A stretch of 16,777 nt of DNA from Stramenopiles sp. TOSAG23-3 (lineage: Eukaryota > Sar): NCBI GenBank assembly GCA_900128585.1, contig LT642478.1, positions 1-16,777 on the forward strand, read 5' to 3'. The number at the start of each line of letters is the position of its first letter. Positions within the stretch are counted from its first letter, which is position 1. Under the pieces are notes generated by a model. That model ran no database searches and was not told where the DNA came from. It saw only the letters and a program-made list of their open reading frames with translations. The translations under genes and the position numbers were made by a program. This document shows positions 8,143 to 15,530 of the stretch, piece after piece.

Positions 8143-8159
8143 TACGAGGAGTCCTCGTA
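8143..8159. repeat. palindrome TACGAGGA-G-TCCTCGTA
   Basis: Two perfect 8-base arms surround a single central G, about 200 bases before the glutathione reductase ATG. A close relative with a 5-base centre occurs at 15228-15246. Confidence 0.8.
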
Positions 8160-8278
8160 GTGGTCGAATATGTTAAGCAACAGAAAAGAAGAGTGAGAGA
8201 CAGAAAACATTAAAGAATACATTTGATTGTATGGAAAGAAAAGTCAGCCATCTAAAAAACGTTAAACGGTTTTGAATT

Positions 8279-8284
8279 TATAAC
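8279..8284 (+). promoter_or_regulatory. possible TATA box of glutathione reductase gene
   Basis: TATAAC within GAATTTATAACG lies about 80 bases before the ATG at 8360, a spacing similar to that of the VPS9 TATA element. Placement is by position and motif only. Confidence 0.25.
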
Positions 8285-8359
8285 GACGGCATAGCGAAGG
8301 TTCAACAGCACCGCAAACTTTTGCAAATTGAACACTTCCTCAGTCCACCCGCACTCGCA

Positions 8360-9919
8360 ATGCTTAAACTACTTTCTGCCGCGCCGCTTTCCCAGAGAGT
8401 TCGTGGGATTGTGCGAGCCAGCGCGCTGCAGCGTCGGTTTTTTTCAGGATCATCGGACGATGCGCTTACGTACGATTACGTCGTCATTGGGGCGGGTAGT
8501 GGCGGTCTTGCGTCCGCTCGGCGTGCGGCCATGTATGGGAAAAAAGTTGCCCTGATCGAGCGTGGGCGGCTGGGCGGGACCTGCGTCAACGTTGGCTGCG
8601 TCCCGAAGAAAATCATGTGGAACGCGGCGCAAATCAAGGAGACCATCGAGCACATCGCGCCCGGGTACGGTTTTCCAGGCGCCACGACAGGAGGGTTTGA
8701 CTGGACGATGCTGAAGGAGCGGCGCGACGCATACATTAAACGCTTGAACGGAATGTACGAGCGAAACCTATCGGAAGTGGACGTTTTTGAGGGGTTCGGC
8801 TCCCTCGCGGGGAAGGCGGACTGCGGAGGGTTCGCCAACGTGTCGGTCGCAAAAACGGGGGGTGGCGACGTCCGCCTGACGGCCCCCCATGTTCTCATAG
8901 CTACTGGAGGGTACCCGTCCCTCCCAGCAGTGGAGGGCAAAGAGTTGTGCATGACCAGCGACGAATTTTTTGACGATCTGGCGGTTCAGCCGAAGCGCGT
9001 GGCGGTTGTGGGTGCCGGTTACATTGCCGTAGAAGTGGCCGGCGTCATGGCCAGCCTAGGAAGCCAAGTTTCGATGTTTGTGAGGGGCGACGGGGCTCTT
9101 CGGTCCTTTGACACCCTGATACAAGACTTTATCAACAAAAGCTTGGTGTCGAGAGACGAAATAGACATGGTCACGCAGGCCAACCTTCGGCGGGTAACAC
9201 TGTCCGACGACGGGTCGAAAACGATTGAGTTGACCAACGGGGAGGTTTTTGAAGGGTTCGACGAGGTAATCTGTGCCATTGGGAGGGAGCCGCTGGTCAG
9301 TGACGTTGGCCTGGATAGCGTGCTTGCGCGGGACGGGGCAAGCGGGATCGGGAGGACGGAGCAGGGCCACATTGTGTCCAACGAGTACCAGGAGACTGGT
9401 GTCGACGGAATATATGCGTTAGGCGATGTGTGCGGATTTTGGGAATTAACCCCTGTTGCCATTGCTGCTGGACGACGCTTAGCCGATAGGTTATTTTCCG
9501 AGAACCCAAAGTGCAGGAACGCGAAACTTGATTACACCAACATCCCCACGGTTATATTTTCCCACCCCACCGTCGGCACGATAGGGGACACGGAGGCCGA
9601 GGCATATGAAAAATACGGCCGCGACGACGTCACCGTGTACACCAGCGTGTTTGTGAACATGTGGTTTTCGTTGCAAGACGTAGAGCCTAGCCAGAAAGAG
9701 AGAACGCACATAAAGTTAATTTGTGTTGGGGAAGAGGAAAAGGTCGTGGGCCTGCACATCGTTGGGATGGCATCCGATGAAATTTTACAAGGCTTTGGAG
9801 TCGCCATTAAGATGGGGGCTACCAAAGCAGATTTTGACTCTTGCGTGGCAATACATCCTACTGCAGCAGAGGAAGTTGTCACCTTGGCACCCTGGGGTTT
9901 GAAAAAAGGTGAGTTGTAA
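8360..9919 (+). CDS. GSR: glutathione reductase (NADPH), organelle-targeted
   Basis: It reduces glutathione disulfide with NADPH, keeping the thiol pool reduced. The start is ATG at 8360 (519 residues); the frame extends back only through a TTG. Residues 1-30 are rich in Arg, Leu, Ser and Ala with few acidic residues and end in RRFFSG, a typical mitochondrial (or dual plastid/mitochondrial) presequence. FAD-binding GAGSGG is at 44-49, the redox-active disulfide GGTCVNVGCVPKK at 72-84 (Cys75, Cys80), the second dinucleotide fold GAGYIAVE at 218-225, and the NADPH-selecting arginines at 242 and 248 (VRGDGALRSF), which point to NADPH rather than NADH. FAD-contact ALGDV is at 353-357 and the catalytic HPTAAEE at 499-505. 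These residues separate it from lipoamide dehydrogenase and from trypanothione or thioredoxin reductase. No C-terminal selenocysteine/cysteine extension is present. Confidence 0.94.
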   Translation: MLKLLSAAPLSQRVRGIVRASALQRRFFSGSSDDALTYDYVVIGAGSGGLASARRAAMYGKKVALIERGRLGGTCVNVGCVPKKIMWNAAQIKETIEHIAPGYGFPGATTGGFDWTMLKERRDAYIKRLNGMYERNLSEVDVFEGFGSLAGKADCGGFANVSVAKTGGGDVRLTAPHVLIATGGYPSLPAVEGKELCMTSDEFFDDLAVQPKRVAVVGAGYIAVEVAGVMASLGSQVSMFVRGDGALRSFDTLIQDFINKSLVSRDEIDMVTQANLRRVTLSDDGSKTIELTNGEVFEGFDEVICAIGREPLVSDVGLDSVLARDGASGIGRTEQGHIVSNEYQETGVDGIYALGDVCGFWELTPVAIAAGRRLADRLFSENPKCRNAKLDYTNIPTVIFSHPTVGTIGDTEAEAYEKYGRDDVTVYTSVFVNMWFSLQDVEPSQKERTHIKLICVGEEEKVVGLHIVGMASDEILQGFGVAIKMGATKADFDSCVAIHPTAAEEVVTLAPWGLKKGEL

Positions 9920-10043
9920 TTAAAAGAAAAGCAACTACTTTTGAAATTAAAAAATCTTCCCATGATAATATACTATATAATTTTTTTTTATATAATAATC
10001 TTCGTATGTTGTAAGTTATTTTATAAAATAAAAATGGACAAAA

Positions 10044-10081
10044 GGAGGAGCAGATTCATTTTCGCGGCCTAACGCTCCTCC
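10044..10081. repeat. inverted repeat, possible RNA stem-loop
   Basis: Perfect 8-base arms GGAGGAGC (10044-10051) and GCTCCTCC (10074-10081) enclose a 22-base loop, in otherwise AT-rich sequence about 125 bases past the glutathione reductase stop. Confidence 0.5.
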
Positions 10082-10351
10082 GGTTTGTGTTTATTAATTT
10101 TTATTTGTTTCAGCGTACGGTAAGTACGGGTACACAACATTGAAAGAAGTGAGGAGGAGGAGGACGTAAATTATTTATTAGTTATTTATTATTATTATAA
10201 AATAAGATACTTGGTAGAAGAAGAAGAAAATAAAATGATTATTTTTTATTATTATTAGTGTAAAATATAACCCACTTATTTTGTAAAAGAATAAACCATA
10301 CAGTTAAAAGGTTTAAATCCTATCCGATCATATTATCAATCATTACGAAAC

Positions 10352-10358
10352 TATATAA
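10352..10358 (+). promoter_or_regulatory. possible TATA box of the secreted hydrolase gene
   Basis: TATATAA lies 58 bases before the ATG at 10410, the only clear TATA-like match close upstream. Confidence 0.35.
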
Positions 10359-10409
10359 CACAGCATTCGCGTTTCACCAGAGGAGGAAAAATAGCATCTG
10401 CACCAAGTG

Positions 10410-11733
10410 ATGAGGGCCATTCTGGTAAGTTTCGTATTGGGGCTGTTTGCGTTCGAGCAAATCGAAGCCGGCCACTGCCCTTTCAATGGATCTCCTGGGT
10501 ACGGCCCGGACGTTTGTGATGGGAAACGTGACGATGGACCGTGCAAACCGTTCTCTCCGCTGACCCATGATGGGAGCTACGCGAGCTGGGTCTCTGCTCG
10601 TGGGAACCTTATTAAAAAATTGTGGGGGGGGGGGCGCCCCCCCTACCCGCACAAAGCCTGACGTTGGCCCTACACCGTTCACCACTCCCGTGGTCTTTGG
10701 AAACTGTATGTGCTTGCTCCGCGGAGAATGCCCCGCAAGCGCATGTGCAAAACAGATCAATGCCACTACCTTTAGCTGGAACATTTCAGTATTTGTTAAT
10801 AAAAGCTTTGGCTCCGTCGATCTTTCTAGCGTGGTGATTCACTCGCTCAACACGAGCGGTGTTGCTGTGGGCAACTCGGAGAAGTTTGATCCACCCCACG
10901 CCCAGTGGCCCAATCCTCCTCAGCCGCCGCAGCGGCTCTCCGATACACTTGTAATTTTCCACGATGGGCATGCCATTACAAATGGGTGCCACTATGATGT
11001 GGAGGAGACCGTGGACTGGTTCAATCGTTTAGGGTTTGACGTGATGCACTTGCAAATGCCATTCCACGGGTGCAATGCGAAGGACCCACTCCACCCGAGG
11101 TCTCACAAATGGTTCGCCCAGTTTGCGGGCAAGGACGGGCGCGGCTCAGATGCGTTTCCATTCATGCGTTTCTTCATTGAGCCAGTTTGGCTGACCATTA
11201 ACTACGCCAAGTCCCTGGGGTACGAGCGAATTGTCATGGCTGGCCTCTCAGGTGGCGGGTTCACGACACACATGGCCAGCGCAATCGACCCGCGGATTGG
11301 CCTTTCTCTCCCAGTTGCCGGGTCGATCCCGTGCGATTTTGTTCATACGAGCTGGGACTATGAGCAGTTTTGTGACCAACCGTGGGCCAAGGTTGCTAAT
11401 TACACATCGCTCTACGTGATGGCATCGCTCGAGCCAGAACGGGCTCAAGTGCAAGTGCTGCACGAGTGGGACAGCTGCTGTTTTCACGGATGCGGCCGGC
11501 ACCCACGAATTCAAAAGTACAACGAGTTTGTACGGGCCTCGGGGCGCGGACAGTTCGTGACGACGGTCACTTCGGGTAACATTCACGAAGTGAACGAGCG
11601 CGATCGGGTGGTGATTGCGAGCACCATCGAGGCTTGGCGGTCGAACGGTGGACGACTGGAGGAGGAAGACCTGAAACGGATCCCATTCAGCTTGACACCG
11701 TTTGTGCCGGCAGAGGCGTCCATACCACTGTGA
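10410..11733 (+). CDS. secreted alpha/beta-hydrolase, frame broken at a G run
   Basis: Two overlapping frames appear to be one gene. From ATG 10410 the first encodes a signal peptide (about residues 1-18, ending near IEA), then a Cys/Gly-rich start, and runs into a stop at 10659-10661. The second frame covers the rest to TGA at 11733. They meet at 11 consecutive G (10624-10634) in a G/C palindrome, and one base too many there explains the shift. Unbroken, the product would be about 440 residues. The second frame has the oxyanion-type strand VIFHDGH (codons starting near 10954), the nucleophile elbow GLSGGG with Ser at about 11248, an Asp in HEWDSC and a candidate catalytic His in GNIHEV (about 11584). 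Many cysteines and N-glycosylation sequons fit a secreted or lumenal protein. Substrate unknown; an esterase-like role is inference. It could be a sequencing error, a polymorphism or a pseudogene. Confidence 0.72.
10624..10643. repeat. G11-C-G-C7 tract with a perfect palindrome at the frame break
   Basis: Eleven G (10624-10634), then CG, then seven C. Bases 10628-10643 (seven G, CG, seven C) form a perfect 16-base palindrome, the strongest possible hairpin of that length and a typical place for polymerase slippage. Confidence 0.95.
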
Positions 11734-12026
11734 TTGTTTCAATTCGTTACTGATCAAATAGTGTCTCTATGTAAGCACATTTTAGTTAACAAGACAGAGG
11801 TGAATTTATGTAGTCCCTGTATTTTTAAAAACAAAAAATGTAGGGCCTCCAAGAGAGTTAAAATATTTTTTTTAAAACAAGAAAATTGGCTGTTATTTAG
11901 GTAAGTAGGTAAGAGTTAAAAAATATTAAAAAAATTATTTCAACAAACTCTCTTATTTTAGATTTGTAAAATACACAAAATTTTAATCATCGCAGGTGTT
12001 TTTGCCAGGAGCAGTGCGTCCTTTCA
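11734..12026. other. convergent intergenic spacer
   Basis: This AT-rich spacer lies between the hydrolase 3' end (+) and the 3' end of the membrane protein gene (-). A GTAAGT at 11901 and TTATTTTAG ending at 11961 would bound a 61-base + strand intron in a 3' UTR, but nothing else supports it. Confidence 0.45.
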
Positions 12027-13229
12027 TCACAATTTCGGCAAGCCACTGCAGCAAATGCAGCACGATCTAACCAGCAAGATGAACAAGGATAATCCATGGA
12101 GGGAGGCATGCAAAATGCATTTGAGCCCAAACCCAAAGCTGGAGTACCTGTCTCTTCGCGCATTCTTACCGTAACAGAATGTTGGCAAAGGTACCAGCAA
12201 GGGCACCAACATGACGAAACTCTCGAGTTTTGGGGCAATGCCAGGCCACCTCACCGCCTGCGCACTTTTCGCAAAAATTAACACCCCAGAAAAGAACGCA
12301 ACTACCAAAAGTCTAAAAAATCGAAGCGAGCCGAACTGTTGCTTCAGGAAGTACATCTGCTCTTTAAAGGAGTGCTCAGGCCTTGAGATTTTGCACCGGA
12401 ATTCCAACGTTTCAGAGGGAAACAGTACCAGCAAGGCACCGATGAACTTCAGTAGCATCAAGCGGTGGGCATTCCATGCGACGTGCAACGCCCACAGGGA
12501 GACCAGGGCGTAAGATAAATTCGCACGTCGCTGGCGCTGCCTGGAAGAGAAGGCCACGGACACCAGCCACAGAAACAAAACCAAGAGCACAACGCTCGTT
12601 AGCACGGAAAACGCTGGGTTTGAAACGATTGAGTACCCCATTCCGAGCAGAAGGCAGACAAGAGAGCCAAGGGACCAGACACCAAAGACAAAATCGTAGC
12701 AAAGAGCATGTTCCATTTCTCTGACAGCGACGGGGACAAACACCGACGCTATGGAGAGGTCGAATTTGTCCCCCTCATCAAGGTACCCCGATCTGTACAC
12801 TAGCTGGTTTGCACATTTTGCAATCACAGCTACCTTGCCGTAGCGCGAGCACTGCCCGACTATATCTAAGGACAGTAGCACTGCGGCCGTCGGGTGCCAC
12901 TCCGGCCGCAACTTTGCTCCGAGCTGCGCGATAAACAACGTCCCACATCCGGCAAGGAAGTCTTTGTTGGACGACAGCTTCGCCACCTGCTCGTGGACAT
13001 ATTTGTACGTGTGAGCGGACGTTTTGTTCGATTGCGTCGGGAGGCGATCGAGGGACAATTCGTAGAGTACCCCCTTTGTGATTCGGTCAACGTCGAGACT
13101 TGAAGTAATCCGTCTTTTCTGTGCCGTCGAGATTTTATTCCACCAGTGCAACAGCTGGACGGGATCTTTGGAATTGAGGGACGTGTTCTGTATGTATATA
13201 TTGTTGAACTGAATGGATCCCGACATCAT
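12027..13229 (-). CDS. unrecognised multi-pass membrane protein
   Basis: I do not recognise this 400-residue protein. The first ATG in the frame is at 13229 (a second follows at once); the frame is open back to a TAG at 13326-13328 without another ATG. Residues 1-165 look soluble, with mixed charge, an Asn-rich start and a basic KISTAQKRRITSS patch. Hydrophobic segments follow at about 179-202, 207-228, 238-252, 259-271, 303-320, 338-354 and 372-394, giving six or seven possible membrane spans. A basic loop SRQRQRRAN lies at about 229-237. The C-terminus ends in a Cys-rich SCCICCSG, a plausible palmitoylation site. The membrane topology and coding-like base composition argue for a real gene; no catalytic motif is visible. 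Its 3' end converges on the hydrolase gene. Confidence 0.7.
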   Translation of the reverse strand: MMSGSIQFNNIYIQNTSLNSKDPVQLLHWWNKISTAQKRRITSSLDVDRITKGVLYELSLDRLPTQSNKTSAHTYKYVHEQVAKLSSNKDFLAGCGTLFIAQLGAKLRPEWHPTAAVLLSLDIVGQCSRYGKVAVIAKCANQLVYRSGYLDEGDKFDLSIASVFVPVAVREMEHALCYDFVFGVWSLGSLVCLLLGMGYSIVSNPAFSVLTSVVLLVLFLWLVSVAFSSRQRQRRANLSYALVSLWALHVAWNAHRLMLLKFIGALLVLFPSETLEFRCKISRPEHSFKEQMYFLKQQFGSLRFFRLLVVAFFSGVLIFAKSAQAVRWPGIAPKLESFVMLVPLLVPLPTFCYGKNARRDRYSSFGFGLKCILHASLHGLSLFILLVRSCCICCSGLPKL

Positions 13230-13963
13230 TGCCACGGTGACGGTCAGTCCGGTCCGTTCGGTCAAGAGGCTGCTTTCTGCGGCTGAGCGCAGAGCAATCG
13301 TGCAATTGGTTTGATTATCCCTCTTCTAGTCCACCACCATTCATTTTGAATGCATGCATAAACGGCAAGTATTGTTTTGTTGATTGATGCTCTCGATCAA
13401 TGAACATGAAAATATTTGGCTCCTTTCGAAAAGGTAATAACCATTTTCTTTACAAAACAACATTTATTTAATAATTATCTCTGCACGACTAGAAGTACAC
13501 ACAAATAAATAAACAGCAGAAAAAATGATGAAACGAATTTTATGAGTGAGAGAAGAAGAAGGAAGATAAAAGGAGGAAGAAGAAAGAAGGCCTCCTCCTT
13601 ATAATTATTATTATTAGATTTTTATTATATTATTACGGTAGGTCCTTTAAAATCATCTCTTTCTTGTTGTATTTGATTTTAATATTTGGAATTATTAGTC
13701 CTATTCTCTCTTCGTTCTTCTTCTTTTATCTATAAATATTTTGGTTTTTATAATATTTTTGGAGTTCATCAGTTCGCAGTTTAAATTACATTTTAATTTT
13801 AATTATTATAGACTACTTTAGTCGTCTACGACGTAGTACATTGCGTGTCGTACAACTACGAGTACAAAGGTGCACCACCAGCGAGGCGCGACGCCGGTGT
13901 TCAGTACGTACCGTTAGGTAATATCCATATATGTAAGCGATCGGGGAATTAGAACTACGTACC
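13230..13963. other. intergenic spacer with left copy of a duplicated block
   Basis: It contains the upstream region of the membrane protein gene, A/G-rich and A/T-rich low-complexity DNA (13550-13640), the left copy of the duplicated block (13680-13828), the small palindrome CTACG-A-CGTAG (13826-13836) and a G+C-rich patch near 13873-13900. No RNA gene or conserved frame is recognised. Confidence 0.5.
13680..13828. repeat. left copy of a direct repeat flanking the Bles03 gene
   Basis: It starts TAATATTTGGAATTATTAGT and runs through GGAGTTCATCAGTTCGCAG to ACTTTAGTCGTCTA. It matches 15103-15262 in the same orientation with a few small indels. It lies about 135 bases past the Bles03 stop and about 450 bases upstream of the start of the membrane protein gene. 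Confidence 0.9.
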
Positions 13964-15100
13964 TCACGATTTCCTTTTATCCCTGCACTTCTTGCATCGG
14001 AATGGCTTTGACCAGCCTTTTCCGTTGAAAAGATCTTGCTCTCCTTTCGAGAAAGGGAACTTGTTGCCGCAATCGCGGCAGCTCAAAATTTCAGCAACTT
14101 GTTTCGACCCACCACCGAAAACATTCCCTCCCCCTCCTCGTCCCGCTCCCGCTCGAGCTCTCCGCTTTTGTGACCCACCGGCTACAATCACCCGCGTTGA
14201 ACCTTTGGGGGACGAATAGAAACTAACCGGAATGTTCCACTCGTTATCGCGGTATATATCGAGTAGTGTAACACCGTCGGCCTTAAATTTCAGTTCTTCG
14301 TGAACGCCGCATTTTTCACGCAGAGCTCTTAAGACGCGCGTCACTTCTTCGATATCAAAGAATGGGTTTACATATACACAAATGACATGGGATTTCTTAA
14401 ACAAATGACTCGGTCCGCTGCACTTGATCGAGGGGCCCAATGCGCCTGACCAAAAATGCTTTACTATGCATTGCCAGACTGCGTCAATCTCTGAGAGCGG
14501 ACGAAATATCATCCACTTCCCACACCCATACTGGTGCTCTTGCAGCACTCCTCTCAGGGCGTCAAGCGACTTGTCTGGCATTCGATTCCATGCATCTTGG
14601 ATATCTTCCATACGACCGTCGCGGTCTTTCCTCGGAATAGTCCCACTTGCTGCAGAGGCATAATACTCACCGACGAGCTCACAACGTCCTGTATGTCGGG
14701 TGGTTATCCACGACAATCCATGACTTCTTGATGGAGGTACACGAGCTAGAAAAGAGTCAACACTCTCTCCATCAGCGGCATGCGCCCAACTTCCATCTGG
14801 ATCATCTCTGGTTCCTGCTTGACCCTTTGTAGAAGCGGAGAATAACCCGTTTGCCACTGCATCTTCTGGAGTCACCCACCGCACCCTCTGTTCAAGCTCT
14901 GAAGCGACCGGCCGGCGCAATACAGACGCATCGTATGGGGGGCGGGGAGCCAATAACGTGCTTTTTTCATGGGTCAAGGAAGCCATTTTACAGGTAGAAT
15001 ATAAATCGCAAATCCCCGGCCGGCCGCACTTTCGCGATTTCGATCTGGAGGTTGTCGAGAACGTCTTCTGCTGTATCCACTCCAGGAAGGCCCCGTCCAT
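13964..15100 (-). CDS. Bles03/UPF0696 (C11orf68-like) protein with C-terminal zinc ribbon
   Basis: This family (DUF1917/Bles03) has an eIF4E-like fold, and its biochemical role is not established. From ATG 15100 the product has 378 residues. Core signatures are SFLARVPPS (116-124), DAWNRMPDKSLDAL (169-182), GCGKWMIF (192-199), HVICVYVNPFFDIEEVTRVLR (268-288, in part) and GIYxDN-like LLDIYRDNEWNIPVSFY (279-295 region). After an Arg/Gly-rich linker (about 312-332) comes a zinc ribbon: CRDC (341-344), then FSKGEQDLF and CKKC (369-372), matching the probable zinc-ribbon family of nucleic-acid-associated proteins. An in-frame ATG at 15190 would add residues encoded by the AT-rich duplicated block and is unlikely; ATG 14986 is the other candidate start, in a good context. 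The domain pairing suggests RNA or translation work, by inference. Confidence 0.85.
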   Translation of the reverse strand: MDGAFLEWIQQKTFSTTSRSKSRKCGRPGICDLYSTCKMASLTHEKSTLLAPRPPYDASVLRRPVASELEQRVRWVTPEDAVANGLFSASTKGQAGTRDDPDGSWAHAADGESVDSFLARVPPSRSHGLSWITTRHTGRCELVGEYYASAASGTIPRKDRDGRMEDIQDAWNRMPDKSLDALRGVLQEHQYGCGKWMIFRPLSEIDAVWQCIVKHFWSGALGPSIKCSGPSHLFKKSHVICVYVNPFFDIEEVTRVLRALREKCGVHEELKFKADGVTLLDIYRDNEWNIPVSFYSSPKGSTRVIVAGGSQKRRARAGAGRGGGGNVFGGGSKQVAEILSCRDCGNKFPFSKGEQDLFNGKGWSKPFRCKKCRDKRKS

Positions 15101-15102
15101 CC

Positions 15103-15262
15103 TAATATTTGGAATTATTAGTCCTATTCTCTCTTCGTTCTTCTTCTTTTTATCTATAAATAATAATATTATAATATTTTTGGAGTTCATCAGTTCGCAG
15201 TTTAAATTACATTTTAATTTTAATTATTACGAGGTTATTCCTCGTATTACTTTAGTCGTCTA
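15103..15262. repeat. right copy of the direct repeat, forming the Bles03 upstream region
   Basis: This copy ends two bases before the ATG at 15100, so it makes up the 5' leader and probably the promoter of the Bles03 gene (on the - strand). Relative to the left copy it carries an extra palindrome, TACGAGG-TTATT-CCTCGTA, at 15228-15246. Confidence 0.9.
15228..15246. repeat. palindrome TACGAGG-TTATT-CCTCGTA
   Basis: Perfect 7-base arms with a 5-base loop. It is absent at the matching point of the left repeat copy (after 13808) and related to the palindrome at 8143-8159. Two tandem TAGTCGTC units follow at 15253-15268. Confidence 0.8.
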
Positions 15263-15530
15263 GTCGTCTAAATAACAGCCAATTATTTTTTCTTTTGTTG
15301 TGCGTGGTGTGTTTATTATTATTTTATTACGATGGTGCGTGGGAAATTAATAATATTATAATTATTATTAGATTTTTATATAAACAACACAGAGGATGGA
15401 TGGATGATTTTCTTTTTCTTTCTTTCTCTTTCCTACTCCGTCCTCCTTCTGAGAAAGTGGTATGGAAATGGAAAACACAAAGAAATCGTAACGAAGGCCT
15501 GCTCAGGTATATGGTGCCTATTCGAAATGT

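Larger units (their letters stand above)
7591..8359. other. intergenic spacer and glutathione reductase upstream region, with small palindromes
   Basis: The first 180 bases are less AT-rich and continue the upstream frame without a stop. The rest is AT-rich. It holds palindromes TTACCGTACGGTAA (7999-8012), CCGTACGG (8046-8053) and TACGAGGAGTCCTCGTA (8143-8159), an extra half-site TACGAGGA (7943-7950), and a TTAGTCGTTCTACAGACG stretch near 7887 resembling sequence in the duplicated block around the Bles03 gene. The frame open from a TTG at 7925 is not protein-like. Confidence 0.55.
9920..10409. other. intergenic spacer with a G+C-rich stem-loop
   Basis: This AT-rich DNA of 490 bases contains one G+C island with an 8-base inverted repeat (10044-10081), a GTACGGTAAGTACGGGTAC stretch near 10115, and A/T trinucleotide repeats at 10180-10260. 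The final part should be the hydrolase promoter. No reading frame of interest. Confidence 0.5.

Noticed and set aside
7925-8176. 83-codon frame upstream of glutathione reductase
   Set aside because: It begins at TTG and lies in AT-rich spacer with Ile/Leu-rich, non-protein-like content.
9908-9919. KGEL at the C-terminus of glutathione reductase as an ER-retention signal
   Set aside because: The N-terminus is a mitochondrial-type presequence, not a signal peptide, so ER retention is not expected.
10425-10430. GTAAGT splice-donor-like site just after the hydrolase start
   Set aside because: The frame across it encodes an intact signal peptide followed by plausible secreted sequence, so splicing there would destroy the leader.
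10374-10784. 136-codon - strand frame over the start of the hydrolase
   Set aside because: It lies opposite the signal peptide and the G/C palindrome and has no family features.
15101-15190. N-terminal extension of the Bles03 protein from ATG 15190
   Set aside because: The extra 30 codons come from the AT-rich duplicated block, read as Ile/Lys-rich sequence, and are not open in the other copy.
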